Positions 1-38,612 of a stretch of 64,000 nt of DNA are shown here, in pieces. Each line of letters starts with the position of its first letter. The stretch's first letter is position 1. The notes below the pieces were generated by a model, which worked only from the letters and a program-made list of their open reading frames with translations, was not told the DNA's origin and made no database searches. Position numbers and translations under genes: made by a program. Source of the DNA: Latrodectus hesperus. Its lineage: Eukaryota; Arthropoda; Arachnida; Araneae; Theridiidae. The DNA is taken from assembly GCA_037975125.1 (NCBI GenBank), contig CM075853.1, positions 76,569,746-76,633,745 of the forward strand, written 5' to 3'.

Positions 1-303
1 CCTCCCCCCTCCGATAGAAAAAGGGTTTGACATGTGCATTTTCGGAGCCGCTACGACCACACAGTCGGGAAAGTTATTTCTCTCTTCCCACAGATGGGTT
101 GAATGGGGTGCTAATTTCTGCTTCTCACCATGACTAACAAGAAAAGATCGCCATTATGTGCTAAGATATAAAAATTTTTTTTTCCTTTTTAAACTTTGCC
201 CAGAAGAACCGAAACGCGTAAAATAATTCATGCTATCAGTAAAAGCGTAAAACATGTGGATCTTGCGTAAAATTTACGCACGATGCGTAAAAGTTGGCAG
301 GTC
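1..303 (-). mobile_element. Probable DNA-transposon terminus, rest outside the window
   Basis: The first ~140 bases are less AT-rich than what follows, and the segment ends near 298-306 in a motif that reads CAGACCTGCCAACTTTT on the minus strand. Similar motifs (TTGCCAACTTTTT and its inverse) bound the small inverted-repeat elements at 4.57-4.93 kb. Four GCGTAAAA octamers lie just inside the end, the sort of subterminal repetition seen at transposase-binding ends. No coding sequence is visible and the other end lies outside the window, so the superfamily cannot be named. Confidence 0.4.
216..292 (+). repeat. Four spaced GCGTAAAA direct repeats
   Basis: The octamer GCGTAAAA occurs at 216, 245, 265 and 285, giving spacings of 29, 20 and 20 bases. 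The third copy is part of a near-perfect palindrome, TGCGTAAAATTTACGCA (264-280). They sit next to the putative transposon end at ~303 and may be protein-binding sites for its transposase. Function is inference. Confidence 0.6.
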
Positions 304-2012
304 TGCTACTGCAACACAAATATGTGCCCTCTTAGAGCTTTCACAATAATAATTTAAAAACAATTTAATTAGATGCAGAAGTTAAAATACAGAATTTAAT
401 ATTCAAAAATTTTTAAATTTATCAATATTCTTACCAGTTAATTAAAATGTAAAAAAGCAACAAAAAATTTAAAATTTTTCTCTCATTATGAAGAAAATTC
501 TCTTGTTTGTTTAAAAAAATACTACACAAATATTTGATTAATGTTTTATTATGTGTATTTATTTTTTGAATTTGAAATCCATAATTTATTAATAAATATT
601 TTTTATATCACGCTAGGAAAGTGTTTTCATTTTCTTAAAAACTTAAAAATAAGAAGATATCAGATTTCAGAAGAGTTGATCAGTATACCATAGAAAAGAA
701 TTATATAATGATAAAACTGAAAACAAACACTGTAAATGAAGCTGGTAACCAAAATTACAAATATAATAATATACATGAAAAGGTTGCACTCTTTGATTTT
801 AAAACCCTAATTATTTCCTGCAATTTAAATTAAATTTTAATTTGCTATAAAAATAAAAATTCAGTTAGTTTAAAAGATGAATGAATGACATTTTAAAAAC
901 TACAATATTACTTTTCTTGCAGAGTTAAAAACATAAAATTTCAGAGGACGTAAGAATTGGGTAGGATGAAGTATCTGAAATCTATTTTAGTAAGTGACCC
1001 TTTTTACAGAAAATGATATATATAAAACACGATATGTTACAAAATATCTATAAACATAAAAAACTCTTTTCTCACTCACACAAATAGGCTTTCATTGTTT
1101 ATAAATTAACAAATTTTGACAATACACTAAAAGATAAGCCACAGCTTCTAAAGGTTTTGTAAACATAAAAATAATTAATGGAAACATAGATAGAGATAAT
1201 TTTGAGTAAATAAATGAAATATTTTAGTTACAATTGCGTTTCATGCCAAATAGAATGAAAATGTAGACTGTAAGACCTGGATTTTATTCAAATATCTTTA
1301 AAAATTTATATCATTTTGATAATGATTTAACAAATTCTAAAACGAAGGAAACTTTTATAAGCATTTTGGTTTGTCAAAAAAATTAAATAAACTCATTTTT
1401 AATGTTGTTACAAGAGATATATCCTGGCAAAGAATGCTTAATTTTTGGTTTAATATAATTGATTTTGAGAAAGAAAGCTCTATAAATAAATCTTCTTCAG
1501 AATACATATATGTGAAAACTGGCTTAGAATTATTAATAAAAAAAAGAATGATTATAGGATTCTAATTTTTAACAGCTTTAATTTGTTCCTATGAGCTATA
1601 TATTACAATTTCCTTAAGATCAGAGCTTTCAGCTTGTTTTCATTTCTCAGTTGTAATAATATATAGAAAAATTTTTAAAGATATCAATTAAGTTATTTTA
1701 AGCTATTTATTTTGAGCATGACAAAGAAATTTGGTCAAACATATAACTTAAACTTTGATTACATAAAAAAAACAATATGAAGATCAACTGTGTTTAAAAC
1801 AATTTGTGTGCAAAATGGAGCCTCCAAAGTTTCTCTAATTATAAAATAAAATTAATTTAAATGAATATTGGATGCATTCCTGAGTACTTTTTAAAATCAA
1901 ATACTTGTATAACTTATATATTTATAAATTAAAAAATAATTTCCCATTCAATCTTAGTTAATTTAGTTTGTTAATAAAATTAAAAACGTTTCCTATTTTT
2001 GAAATAATATTC

Positions 2013-2076
<64 letters not shown>

Positions 2077-3655
2077 GATGTTATAAAAATAATATTGATT
2101 TTAAATAATATTTGATCAGGATTACTAAAAGTTATAATGAGCAATTACAATTTATCTATATTACTAATAAACTTGATAAAATAAATTATTTAGTATACGT
2201 AACATAAATACAAAGTTAATTCAGCTCTTTAAATTTAATATTTCTTGAATAAACTTTAACACATGAAATTAAATGCCCACAAACATCAAATAATTTCTTT
2301 TACTCATTCACTACAGAAAAATTTACTTTCCTGTCACAGATCTCATGAAAGAAATAGTTATGTCAAAACTTTATCATATAATCTGACAAAAATACTAAAA
2401 TATCACAGTGAAAATAATTAGAATTGTCTCTCAATCATTCTATAAATCACATATATTTGCAAAAAGAATTTATAATTGTACATTCAGTCATTGATTACCC
2501 CTTCACTGAATTGAAAACCCAAACATACTAAAGGGCTAAAAACCATCACATCAAATTTTCCACATTTTGACAATTTGTTGAATTATTTACAGATCCTTTA
2601 TAGAAATAATAATGCTGACATAACATCAAAAGGATACCTAAGTAAAGATTACAGTTCTAAAATAGTATTTTTTATATAGCCATGTTATGCACAAGAAATT
2701 TTATTAATCAACTTGACTAGTTTGATGCAGAATTTAGATTTACCATTTAAATGTATAGTTAACAATTTAAAATACATTTTTATTACAAATATGGAATATT
2801 TCTTTACAACATGTTTAAAAAATTCTGCTTGGAATTTATTTTGTCGAACAAAATAAATATTAATACAATGAAATATGAATATTTATATTATAAAAAATGG
2901 CTTTACAACTTGGAATATGCTAGAAAATAAAGAGGAATGTATATTTTCACGATTATATATTAATTATTTACAGAAAATTAATAAATTACATTTTTTAAAA
3001 TCAATTGAAGCAATTTTAATTTGAAACATGCATTTTGCTTCAAATTCAAGTGCATAATATTCCTGTTGTTTACTCTAAAAAGAATATCAACACAATTTCT
3101 CAGAGCATAAATAACTGATTATATGCTAATAATACCATTTACTAGATTGAAACAAAATTTAACACTGAACTTCTCAAATGTAACAGTTATTTTTTAGAAA
3201 TTATAGATGAAACATTTGAAAATATATTGGCATGCAAAAAGCATAAGGTTCTTTATGTAATACCATAGAAATTGTAATGGTAGCCAGATAAATTGTCATA
3301 GTACAAAAAATTTATTTTATCAATAAAAATATTTTTATCTTAACTATGATAGCTGATAAAAATTAGACTTTATGATTAAATAGTTTTTATACCTGCATAA
3401 TAAAATAATAAAAAAGGGGCAAATGGATAACCAATTAATAAAAAAATAGTCCACATATTCAATTTTGCTATTATTTCAGAGAAAATAACAAAAATTCATC
3501 TAATTACAACTGTTGAATTTCTAAAATAAAGGTAGAAATAAACCACAAAAAAACATTCTAGAAAGAAACTAATTTGTGAAAGTACATCATATTGAGCAAT
3601 ATTAATGAGGAAACGTTCATTGTAATATTTTCATATTCTGAAAGGCTATTAAATT
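304..3655. other. AT-rich 3' flank of SLC35C2, no gene seen
   Basis: No recognisable coding or RNA gene. The only open frame of note (1371-1565, plus, 64 codons) has no recognisable motif. For the minus-strand SLC35C2 transcript, the first AATAAA downstream of the stop that I noticed is the tttatt at 3311-3316, about 340 bases past the stop, a possible polyadenylation signal. Confidence 0.5.
2015..2072. repeat. (TA)n microsatellite
   Basis: Uninterrupted alternating TA of about 58 bases, the first of seven long AT tracts in the window. Confidence 0.95.
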
Positions 3656-28588
<24,933 letters not shown>

Positions 28589-28999
28589 ATCATTAATAAA
28601 GAATCACATTGAAAAACGCTGATTTACATATAACTTTTTTAAACTGCAAATAATGCAATACTTTTATTTTTTTCGTTTTAAAAATATTGTCAATCGTTGC
28701 AGCTTTTCCTACACATTCACATAAATTTTAACTCATTTAATTCATAAAATAAAAAGCTAAAAATATTTTGATAAGATACTGTGCAAATATGAAATAATTT
28801 TTGATGACTTCTTAACTGATTTTGAACACATACACATTTCGAAAGTGAACATGAAGACAAGACGAAAAGATCAAATAAGAAGCGGTTGTTGCCACTTCGA
28901 ACGAAAATTTACTTCCAATATTTATGTTGTGATTTTGAAGTTAAGCCTTTTGATGCATTTGGGAAACATATCAGTTCATTGAATTATTTTATTTTATTA

Positions 29000-29208
29000 C
29001 AATACATATATTCAGACTTGTATGCTTGATTCTTGAGATCCGCTTGTAAGTCTTCGTCGATAATAGGACAAATAGCACAATGACAGATGTACAACCACAG
29101 AAGAATAACGAAGAAAACACCTAGGGCCATGGTGGGAATCGAACCCACACTCCTACGCTCTCAAGCGATTAGCGGTGATGCTTTAGACCACTCAGCCACG
29201 GAGCGCCC
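29000..29208 (-). mobile_element. tRNA-headed SINE (class II tRNA-like head)
   Basis: On the minus strand 29208-29126 resembles a Ser/Leu-type tRNA: A box TGGCTGAGTGG, a loop reading CCGCTAA (Ser GCU-like), a CTTGAGAGCG variable region, and B box GGTTCGATTCC. The acceptor and anticodon stems do not pair properly, so it is a tRNA-derived head, not a working tRNA. An unrelated body follows toward ~29000. The element at ~34.1 kb shares GGGC...CTTGAGAGCG...GGTTCGAT. Located ~540 bases upstream of the SLC35C2 start. Confidence 0.65.
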
Positions 29209-30745
29209 TTCATTGAACATGACAGTTGAGATTTTTTCTTTGAAAAAATCTTTCTCATAAACAATGAACAACTCAAAAATTACAAATCTTTTGGTACAAT
29301 CCATTCAACATTATGTTACACATTTATATGGCATCTCCATTTGTACTTATCCCTGAAATTCTTTCTTTCAATTGGTTTCATTTTTTCTCGGCATTTAAGA
29401 CATTTCTTTCGCATTCATTGCAACACTGATGCATCATCTAATTATTTCGCTTATCACCCAAAAGAAAAACATAATTCTTGTAAATTCATATACTGCATAT
29501 TTAAACTCGGTATTCAGGACAGCCCAAATAAAATATACTGCAAAACTTTCAAACTTAGTACTTTTCTGAAAATTAAATGACATTAATTTACTCGAAATGT
29601 TAATAGTATAGATTACAAATAGCTTACATTGCGCCCGTAATTAATTTATCCCTTTAGATTATTATCATTAATTTATCACAAATGGCGATTCAATATTTTG
29701 AGAATTTTCTCTGGCAACTTGACACAATTGAGAGTTTTGGCTTTTGGTGATCTGTGATCGTGATATTAACTTTATAACATTCATACCCAAGATGGGAGAG
29801 ACAGACTAAATAGAAATTTAATACACGAACTGCTAAGTTAAAAATAGAGCTTTGAATATGAGCTCAACTGCAATTTTAGAGAAAAGACATGGATTTTAGA
29901 TCATCAGTGAATTTTTTTCTGATTTGATCTATTAACTGTCTTTATAGTACCATACAATTTCGTTTTGGATTATTAGTTGTAATATTAATTAACTGAAAAT
30001 GTAATTTCAGTAATTATAAACTTTATTTTTGCAAACAAAAAAATGAAAGTTGAGTGAAAATAGTTAAATGTTAACCAGTACTAGAAAACACACGCATCTC
30101 GAACTTTAAAAAAAATGTATGAAATATCTGTTGAAAATATTTATTTAAATTTTATTGCAATTGTAAGACAAGTAAGCGCATTTTAGAAGATAGTGACTGA
30201 TTAAAACTTTATAAATTTGTTCTTACTTTAATAATGTAAAAATAATTATATTCTAAAGTTCAAGATAGTATATAGTCACATGAGAGTCAAAGATAGTTGC
30301 AGTGAATAGTGTAAAAAGAGCGTGAGTATGGCTGATTACTTCTCTCATTGTTTTTCAAAAATCTGTCTTTAAACGAACTAGTTTTTATGTAGTTTACAAC
30401 ATTTATCAAAAATTCTGGTATAAAATTCAATGGAAGAATCAACGATTTTGATGCATATATTTCTCAGTAAATTATGCAATAAATTTACGAACATTCCAGA
30501 TGTTTGGGATGAATCAGAGCCAATAGTCTTCCTTATGACCAGACATTGATTGGTTGCCATAAGTGCACCGATGCACTTTTTTTAATCCAAATCATTTTCT
30601 TTCATAAATATAGCAAAGGTAATATCTTTACCATAAATGTATCTATGATATCAAACATATATTTAGGCCTTGTGTTTTTAGTAATTTGTTGCTGTCTGCT
30701 GATCATTCTGCTGAAATCTGAATTCATTTTCTTTCATTATTCTGT
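29209..30745. other. Intergenic, nothing recognised
   Basis: AT-rich sequence with only short motif-free frames. Confidence 0.5.
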
Positions 30746-30879
30746 AATGCAAAAAGGCCCACTCTACTTTGAATCGTGCATTGTATTTCTTACTTCATTG
30801 TATTCTTCAGCAAAAGAATATTTGTTTAAATCCTTATATTAGTCAATAGCATTAGAAGTAGAATGGGCCTTTTTGCATT
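30746..30879. mobile_element. Small inverted-repeat element (~134 bp, MITE-like)
   Basis: Arms 30746-30769 (AATGCAAAAAGGCCCACTCT...) and 30856-30879 are inverted copies of 24 bases with one mismatch, separated by 86 bases. No coding capacity. No clear target duplication was found, so it might be a chance hairpin or a regulatory fold. Confidence 0.45.
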
Positions 30880-31369
30880 TTGGTTCTCTGTAAAATATCG
30901 TGAATGACGTCAAAATATTTTTTAGTATAAATGCTTACTTTGTGAAAATGATCTTTTGTTGATGCAAAATCTTTCATTTTCCTGAAAAAAAATATTCACA
31001 TTGTTTATCTACTATACTGAGATGTAATGTTTGAAGGTATATTGATTTATTTGCATATATGTTCTTGAAGGATAGAACTTTAGAATAAGTGACACATTGT
31101 GTTCTCTCTTCATCATCTACTTCTATTGAAATGAAACTAAAAGTCGAATAACTGTCTTCATATTTATGACATTTCCTCTTCTTTCCACCATAATGATCAT
31201 CGATGCATGATCTTTATTAGCATTTGCATTATCACAATCATTTTTATTAAAAATTTATTTTTTATAAAAAAGTAGCTAAGAAACTTTTAGAAGATGACAT
31301 TTACAGTCTAAAATATCCGACAATAGGAGTAAGTGCGTTAATAGTCAGAAGGTAGAAAAAAGGATCAAA
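30880..31369. other. Intergenic, nothing recognised
   Basis: AT-rich sequence between the inverted-repeat element and the SINE. Confidence 0.5.
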
Positions 31370-31676
31370 GAAGTTGTTGTTGCTCCAGCATGCTTCCTTA
31401 TACTTAGGGCTGAGTTGAACTTTACCATTTAGATAGAAACAGCCGGGTGGAGTATTTGAGATTTTGAAGCAAGGAACAAGCAGAAGACCCCCAATACTTG
31501 GTCTACCACCCTTAGAAATATCACTTCTTTTGGAGGTCATTGTGACTACGCTCAGTTTTAATTTACCTCAACCGCTATCAGAGAACACGATGGATCTTCG
31601 GTTAAGCTGGAATTCGAACTCACTACCTTCCGATAATGAGAGCGGTGCCTTAACCAACCAGGCCACACTCCGGTGG
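31370..31676 (-). mobile_element. tRNA-headed SINE, family 2, copy A
   Basis: On the minus strand the head reads TGGCCTGGTTGGTTAAGG (A-box-like), then CCGCTCTCATTATCGGAAGG and GTTCGAAT (B-box-like). The body ends around AAGCATGCTGGAGCAAC. The same order, with many differences, occurs at 34437-34726. The minus frame 31301-31540 is SINE-derived. Confidence 0.7.
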
Positions 31677-32913
31677 TTCTTATTGGTTAATTTTAAATAT
31701 CTATAACACTGAGAGATGGTACGTACAAAACAAACAAAAAAATACAGAAAATAGAAATTCTTTAAGCAGGGGCCTAGTAACCGTTAATGAGTCCTAGTCA
31801 AGATTCAAAACTCAGAAAATTCTCAACTGAAGGCCAAAGATACCAGTTTCGCAAATTGAAAAGGCAAACAACTTATTCTTAAATAATAGCAAAGAATTTA
31901 AATAGGAACTCAAAATCTTTGAAATGGAATTGTGTATTATTGATAAATTATATTTTAGTGGATCTTAAAATTCAAGCTGTGACAAAGATGATTCAGAAAA
32001 AATGCAATATCAGAAAATTCTGCAGTATTTTCCAGTATTTCTCTTCAAACTGTCATTTGAAAAGTTAACACACTAGCCCTCTATGTCCGATTCAAACAAA
32101 GTTGTTCTTAGTAATTTGGAAATAATTTTAAACACAGCCCTCATGTGAAAAAAATCATCGTTGAACAAGCAAGGAAAAACAGCCTCACTTAACCTGCTGA
32201 AGGCCTCTCGTGAAGAAAAAATACAATAGCACCTTTCAACAATCATATTTGCTCAAAAACACATCCTTTTCTAAGTCCTCTTACTTTTGTGCAATTCAGA
32301 ATAATAGAGTAATGAAAGTCCAATAGATTGAAAAGATCTCGAATTGTTTATAAGCCCATAAGATTTAATCCCATTTACAAGCCTAACGATGATTTCACAC
32401 AGAGAATTCATATTCAGGATAGATGTATGAAGAACATTAACGTATAATATAAAATAGAAAGACAAATAATTTTGATACCAGAATTTTATTTGTGGAATTC
32501 ATTGAATCTAGATTTTTTTCCGTCCTATTCAATGTCCCATCGTCTTTATCCCATCACCTCTGTAAGTTACAAGCATTTTAAAAACTGGAAATCAAGGAGA
32601 GTATCACATTCATTTGTTGTCCCCTTTAATGAACGCAACGAATTTGGTTCTTGTATGTCAACTCCTTGGTAATCGTTAAGTTCGCAAGACTTCTTAATTG
32701 AGCGGCATTACTTACATCATGTTTTTATCTATAGTTATCAGGTAGTATTTAAATTATCTAGTTTTTTCTTACAGTGATTTTAAATCTTTATATATTCAAA
32801 GAATTTTTTTCCGAATATATTACATAAGCACAGTTTTCAAGTTCCACCACTGGGTCATTCATCATCACATACTTTTGTCAAGATTAATGTCAAAAAACCA
32901 TTTAGTTGTAAGG
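31677..32913. other. Intergenic, nothing recognised
   Basis: No recognisable coding frame; the 60-odd codon frames have no family motif. Confidence 0.45.
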
Positions 32914-34115
<1,202 letters not shown>

Positions 34116-34436
34116 TCAAAAGTGACTGGGATCGAACCTAAGACCTTTCGCTCTCAAGAGGACTGTTTTATTACTTGTCCACTGAAAGCCCATCATCAGA
34201 AACTTAAATTTTACTTTATTGACTTATTGGAAAATCAAAGAAGGGAGCATCTTAGTAGTTAGGATGTATGTCCTTCCTCTGTTGTTACTATTTTTAAAAA
34301 ATTTTATGACCACCATTCTGTCATTCACTATCTAGTAAAGTATTTGTTACTTTACAACTTCTAATACACTCTCCTTTTTTGTGTTCAGTAAAAAATATTG
34401 AGATCCTAACGAAAAATATTACATTTTTATATGTTT

Positions 34437-34726
34437 TTGCACCAGCATACTTCCCTGTATCTAGCCCTGAGTTGGGCTCTACCAGTTAGATAGAAGCAGC
34501 CAGGTGGTCTTAATAATTTTTTTAGCAGGGATCAAGAAGACCCCCCCCCACACCAATACCTGCCATGCCAACCATGGAGGCATCATTCCACTCGGAGGAC
34601 ATAGCAATCACGACGACATATCTAACAGCCGCCTTTAGCGAACGAAGGATCTTCAGTTTAACCAGTATTCAAACTCACTACCTTCTAATAAGGAGAACGA
34701 AGCCCAAACCAACTAGGTCACCTATA
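34437..34726 (-). mobile_element. tRNA-headed SINE, family 2, copy B
   Basis: Minus-strand head TGACCTAGTTGGTTTGGGC, then TTAGAAGGTAGTGAGTTTGAAT, and a body ending in GAAGTATGCTGGTGC, collinear with 31370-31676. It includes a run of ten C on the plus strand. Confidence 0.65.
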
Positions 34727-35184
34727 TTTTTATGCCCGAGGACAATCAAAATGTGAATGGAATTTCTTTCTATATCATTTCGTAGGTACAGAGATTATCA
34801 TCAGTTAATATTTTCTGTTTGGCAGAACATATTACCTGGAATTAGAGCTGAAAACGTTATTCTTTTTTCTGAAAACAATTTTGATATCTTAAACTTTGTG
34901 TACCACATGCATGCAGCATCACGAAATAAATCTCATTTTCCAAATGTTAATTGTAGATTCAGAAAATTTTCTTTTCGGTATAAACTCACTTTAAAATCTT
35001 AGAAAATCATAGTATGATAATAGTTTTGAATTGATTGCAATTTTTAGATTAGGCTAAGCAAATTGGAGCCAATGAAATATCGTTTGGTCGGATAAAAAAT
35101 AGTTCATATTATCAAATCTAATAGTTATTTTTCCTACCAAAGTCTTTTCTGCTAATTTCAGAATGACTCCTCGTTTCCCAACAA

Positions 35185-35369
<185 letters not shown>

Positions 35370-35489
35370 GTGATAAGCACCCAAATTACTACAAGAAAGA
35401 CAAAAGATATCACCACAAAATTTAATTTGTAGAGAACATGTTTGTTGACCATGCATCAAATGATTAAATTTGTAGATTTCTGTGAAATG

Positions 35490-36612
35490 TGGCTCTTGCC
35501 AAAATCAGTAGACAGAGTAGCTGATATTGTTGGAGACCCCCGCTGCCACACGCCTCGGTATTGATTCAAAGAGACTTTAGGTGTGTTCTAGGGATACAGC
35601 AGACTAAGTAGCTACCATACGTAGCCAAAATTGATCTGAAGTGGCTGCTACAGATGTAATCTGGATCAATCGTTGAGCAACCATGGACCACAAGTTTCCT
35701 ATCGGTAAAAGATCCGGAGGGCGAGCCGGCCAGGGTATAAATTCAATCTGGAAATAGACGAAAAACCCTTGGACAATGCTTTCCCATGTGATCGTGCATT
35801 GTCCTGTTGAAATAATGGCTGTGGGCAAGCCCGGAATTTAAAGAAGCACAACTGGCTCCAACACCTCGGAAATGTAGCGCTGTCTATTTAAAATACCAGC
35901 AATGTGTACTAGAAGAGTGCGAAAGTAATATCCAATACCGCCCCATACCATAATACCCGGTGCAGGACCAGTGCGGCGGTGCATAACGCAGCTGCTCAGC
36001 ATCCTCTCTCCAGGGTGTCTGCAGACTCGAATGCGACCATCGTGGTGTTGCACACAGAAGCGTGACTCGTCAGTAAAGAAAATTTCATTCCATTCTGCCA
36101 TCCACATCCTTCTTTCATCACACGATTGGTGGCGGAGACGTCTGTGGTTCTTCGTTAATTGTAGATAAAAGAATGGATAACTTGCATACAGACCACCCTG
36201 CTATAAACTGCGTCGAATGGTACACGCAGACACTGGATAATGCGTTACAGATTGAATATGCTGAGCTATGGTTCGTGATGTGACTGAGCGATCTGTCACT
36301 GTCATGCCCACAATTTGCCTATCATCAAGTGAAGTGGTGTATTGAGGTGGATGCGACCGAAGTCGTCTGTCCGTCGTACCCTCCTGCATCCAACGATCAC
36401 ATATCCTAATTACAGTTGTTTCGTTTCGCCCAATATGACTACCGATTTCCCTGAAATATTTCTTTGAAGTGACGTCAGAGGCGCGCGTATGTGCGCCTGC
36501 ATTGAAATTCTAATCATTTGCATATCTCACCTCTGTTAATGCATGTTGTAAATTTCATGTTATTTGCATGCTTCCTTCAGGGTGTTGCATTTACGATGAC
36601 CACACAACAGTG
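35490..36612 (-). mobile_element. Tc1-like transposon remnant
   Basis: A Tc1-type transposase lies inside. The right terminus, on the minus strand, reads CACTGTTGTGTGGTC immediately after a TA (36613-36614), as expected for Tc1 elements. The same terminal block (GCATGCTTCCTTCAGGGTG... on plus) recurs at 50225-50269 in a second copy. No left TIR is visible; the element runs into anonymous sequence and a compound microsatellite. Confidence 0.8.
35500..36460 (-). pseudogene. Tc1-like transposase, broken
   Basis: Pieces in order on the minus strand: a helix-turn-helix end (TTVIRICDRWMQEGTTDRR), a second DNA-binding part with HPPQYTTSLDDRQIV, then the catalytic domain (EIFFTDESRFCVQ, GPAPGIMVWGGIGY), then a region shifted in frame over the second Asp, then IPWPARPPDLLPIGNLWSM. 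The last motif is normally PIENLWS, so the catalytic Glu has become Gly. C-terminal PRRVAAG is recoverable near 35540. At least two frameshifts plus the Glu loss make it inactive. Confidence 0.88.
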
Positions 36613-36614
36613 TA

Positions 36615-37246
36615 TATAAATATATATTATTATTAACCTTAAAGTGGTTGTTTCTTTCGTTCCAGTTGAGATTATGATTACATCATTTTATTACAATTCT
36701 CATTGGCTTAAAATATACATTACGTCAGATAAAGTTTCATCTATGTCACATCCTATATAGACGACGTCGTAAATCCGACTTATCGACGAATGCTTTATTT
36801 CAGATCGAATTTATCAAACGGCAGCAAACAAGGCAAAATTTACCACTGAATATCTGAGAATAGTGACGAAGTTCATTTCGGTAATAAAACGATTTCTTAT
36901 ATAAGGACCAAAGTATTGATTTGAAAAGCAATTTTCTATTGATTTAAGCCATTAACACGTTAATAATAGAACAGAAGAAAAAGAAAATGAAAAAGATAAA
37001 ACATTAAACTAACCATTTTATGGTTAGTTTAAGGTTGATTTAAATTTTTAAAAAGTTCATTAATTAATAGAATCCTAAATTAATAATTGCAATATTAGCA
37101 AAAATCTCTTTAAAATCTTAAAACTATTTCTAATTTCGCCAACATTAAATTTTAAATATTTTAAATTTACTCCGTGATTTTATTATTATTACTTAAAATT
37201 TTTTATATTTTTATAAGAAAATGTAAATAAATGATGAAAAAATAAA
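36615..37246. other. Intergenic, nothing recognised
   Basis: AT-rich non-coding sequence between the Tc1 remnant and the LINE. Confidence 0.5.
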
Positions 37247-37688
37247 ACCAGAAAATGTTAATTGCAATGGAATGCACCCTGCAAACTACAGGGGTTGCCC
37301 GAGCTTCCCGAAACCGAAACCAAAAGCAGCTCCTCATTTAAGGAGAAATGCAATCAATCAAGTTCGCCCGGGCCTTAGCTACGCTGCGGCGGCGGCCCCC
37401 AACCCACCCCACTCCAAAGGAGCAACAGCTCCTCTCCAAATAATCAACCCCCCCAGCCAACCCCCCACGAGGAGAGAGAAATCAACAGATGGTTCCCAAG
37501 GCAACGACATCGCGGCCATAGTAAATACCCTGAAAGAAATCTCGGAGAACAGAACTTTCCTACAACTCTTAGAAACCATAGCCAAAGTATTACCCAAAAT
37601 CAAAAACGCAAATAATGTAAGCGAACTTTTCTGCAAACTGTTCGAAGCTGTGAGGCCCCTGATAGATCTTAATAATACAACAAAATGA
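37247..37688 (+). pseudogene. LINE ORF1 (Gag-like), C-terminal part
   Basis: Opens with CNGMHPANYRGCP, the last zinc-knuckle segment typical of jockey ORF1 proteins. A Pro/Ala-rich stretch and a helical C-terminal segment (FLQLLETIAKVL) follow. The first knuckles and N-terminus are missing, so the ATG at 37272 is an internal Met, not the true start. The stop codon overlaps the ORF2 start (ATGA at 37685-37688), a coupling arrangement known in such elements. Confidence 0.8.
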
Positions 37689-38612
37689 GCAGTCCAGGTT
37701 TTTGCCTATCAATATGCACCTGGAATGCAAATGGCATTCTTGGAACTAAGAGAATTCATAGATGAACACTCCCCTGATGTGCTCCTCATCCAGGAGACAC
37801 ATCTCAGAAATTACCAAAAATTCAAAATCAAAAATTATAATATACATAGGGATGACAGAGAAAGATTTTGTCAGCCAGGAGGAACAGCGGTATTAGTCAA
37901 AATTAGTATACCACACAATAAAATCAATACACCTCAACTGGATGTGGCAGAAGCCACAATTATTCAAATCAACTATAACGATATGGCACCATTTAATTTA
38001 GCCTCGGTATACATACCCTCCCCCCAAAAGAACATATCAAATTTCCCCTTAAGAAATTCCTTCCCCACTCAAGACCTGAAGAAAATCATAAACACGGGCA
38101 AGGCAACAATCATAGGTGGAGACTTCAACTCCCACCACACCACATGGAACTGTAACAGAGCAAACACCTTTGGTTTAACCTTAAAGAATTTTACTGAACA
38201 AAATAATTATAGAATAGAGGCTCCCCAGCAACCCACTAGAATCGGTGGCCACGTCAGGGTAACAGCATCGGTCCTTGATTTCTTCATTATCAATAACTTC
38301 CCCTACAAATGTGAGGTAAGATCAATATGTGAAATGTCCAGTGACCACAACCCGGTCATTGGTAACTTTGATATTACACACCAAGACGAGACAATCAAAT
38401 ACACAATAACCCCAAACTGGGAGAAATATAAAGATAGTCTAATAAACAAAACAGCAAACCTTGATCTTCCCATAGATACAATAGAGGACACCGAAACTGC
38501 AGTAAGAAAGTTATCGGATATCATAATTGAATGTCATGACAGCACTGCTAATAGACACCCAAAAAATAATAAATCATGTTTTCTATCCCGAGAAATAAAA
38601 CAAAAAATCTAA
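37685..38612 (+). pseudogene. LINE ORF2 endonuclease domain
   Basis: The natural start at 37685 reads CLSICTWNANGI, the usual APE-type endonuclease opening. A small frameshift near 37740 moves to the frame ELREFIDEHSPDVLLIQETH. The rest is well kept: GGTAVLVK, SVYIPSP, GGDFNSHHTTWN, LDFFIINNF and MSSDHNPV, covering the catalytic Asn, Glu, Asp and His motifs. A TAA at 38610-38612 ends the frame before the linker to RT. Confidence 0.88.

Noticed and set aside
216..292. CRISPR-like array
   Set aside because: Units are only 8 bases and spacing is irregular; in this eukaryotic context they look like subterminal transposon repeats.
1371..1565. 64-codon plus-strand frame
   Set aside because: No motif, no ordered context, and length within chance for AT-rich DNA.
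29126..29208. Functional tRNA-Ser gene
   Set aside because: A and B boxes are good, but acceptor and anticodon stems do not pair, and a related degenerate copy occurs at 34.1 kb; a SINE head fits better.
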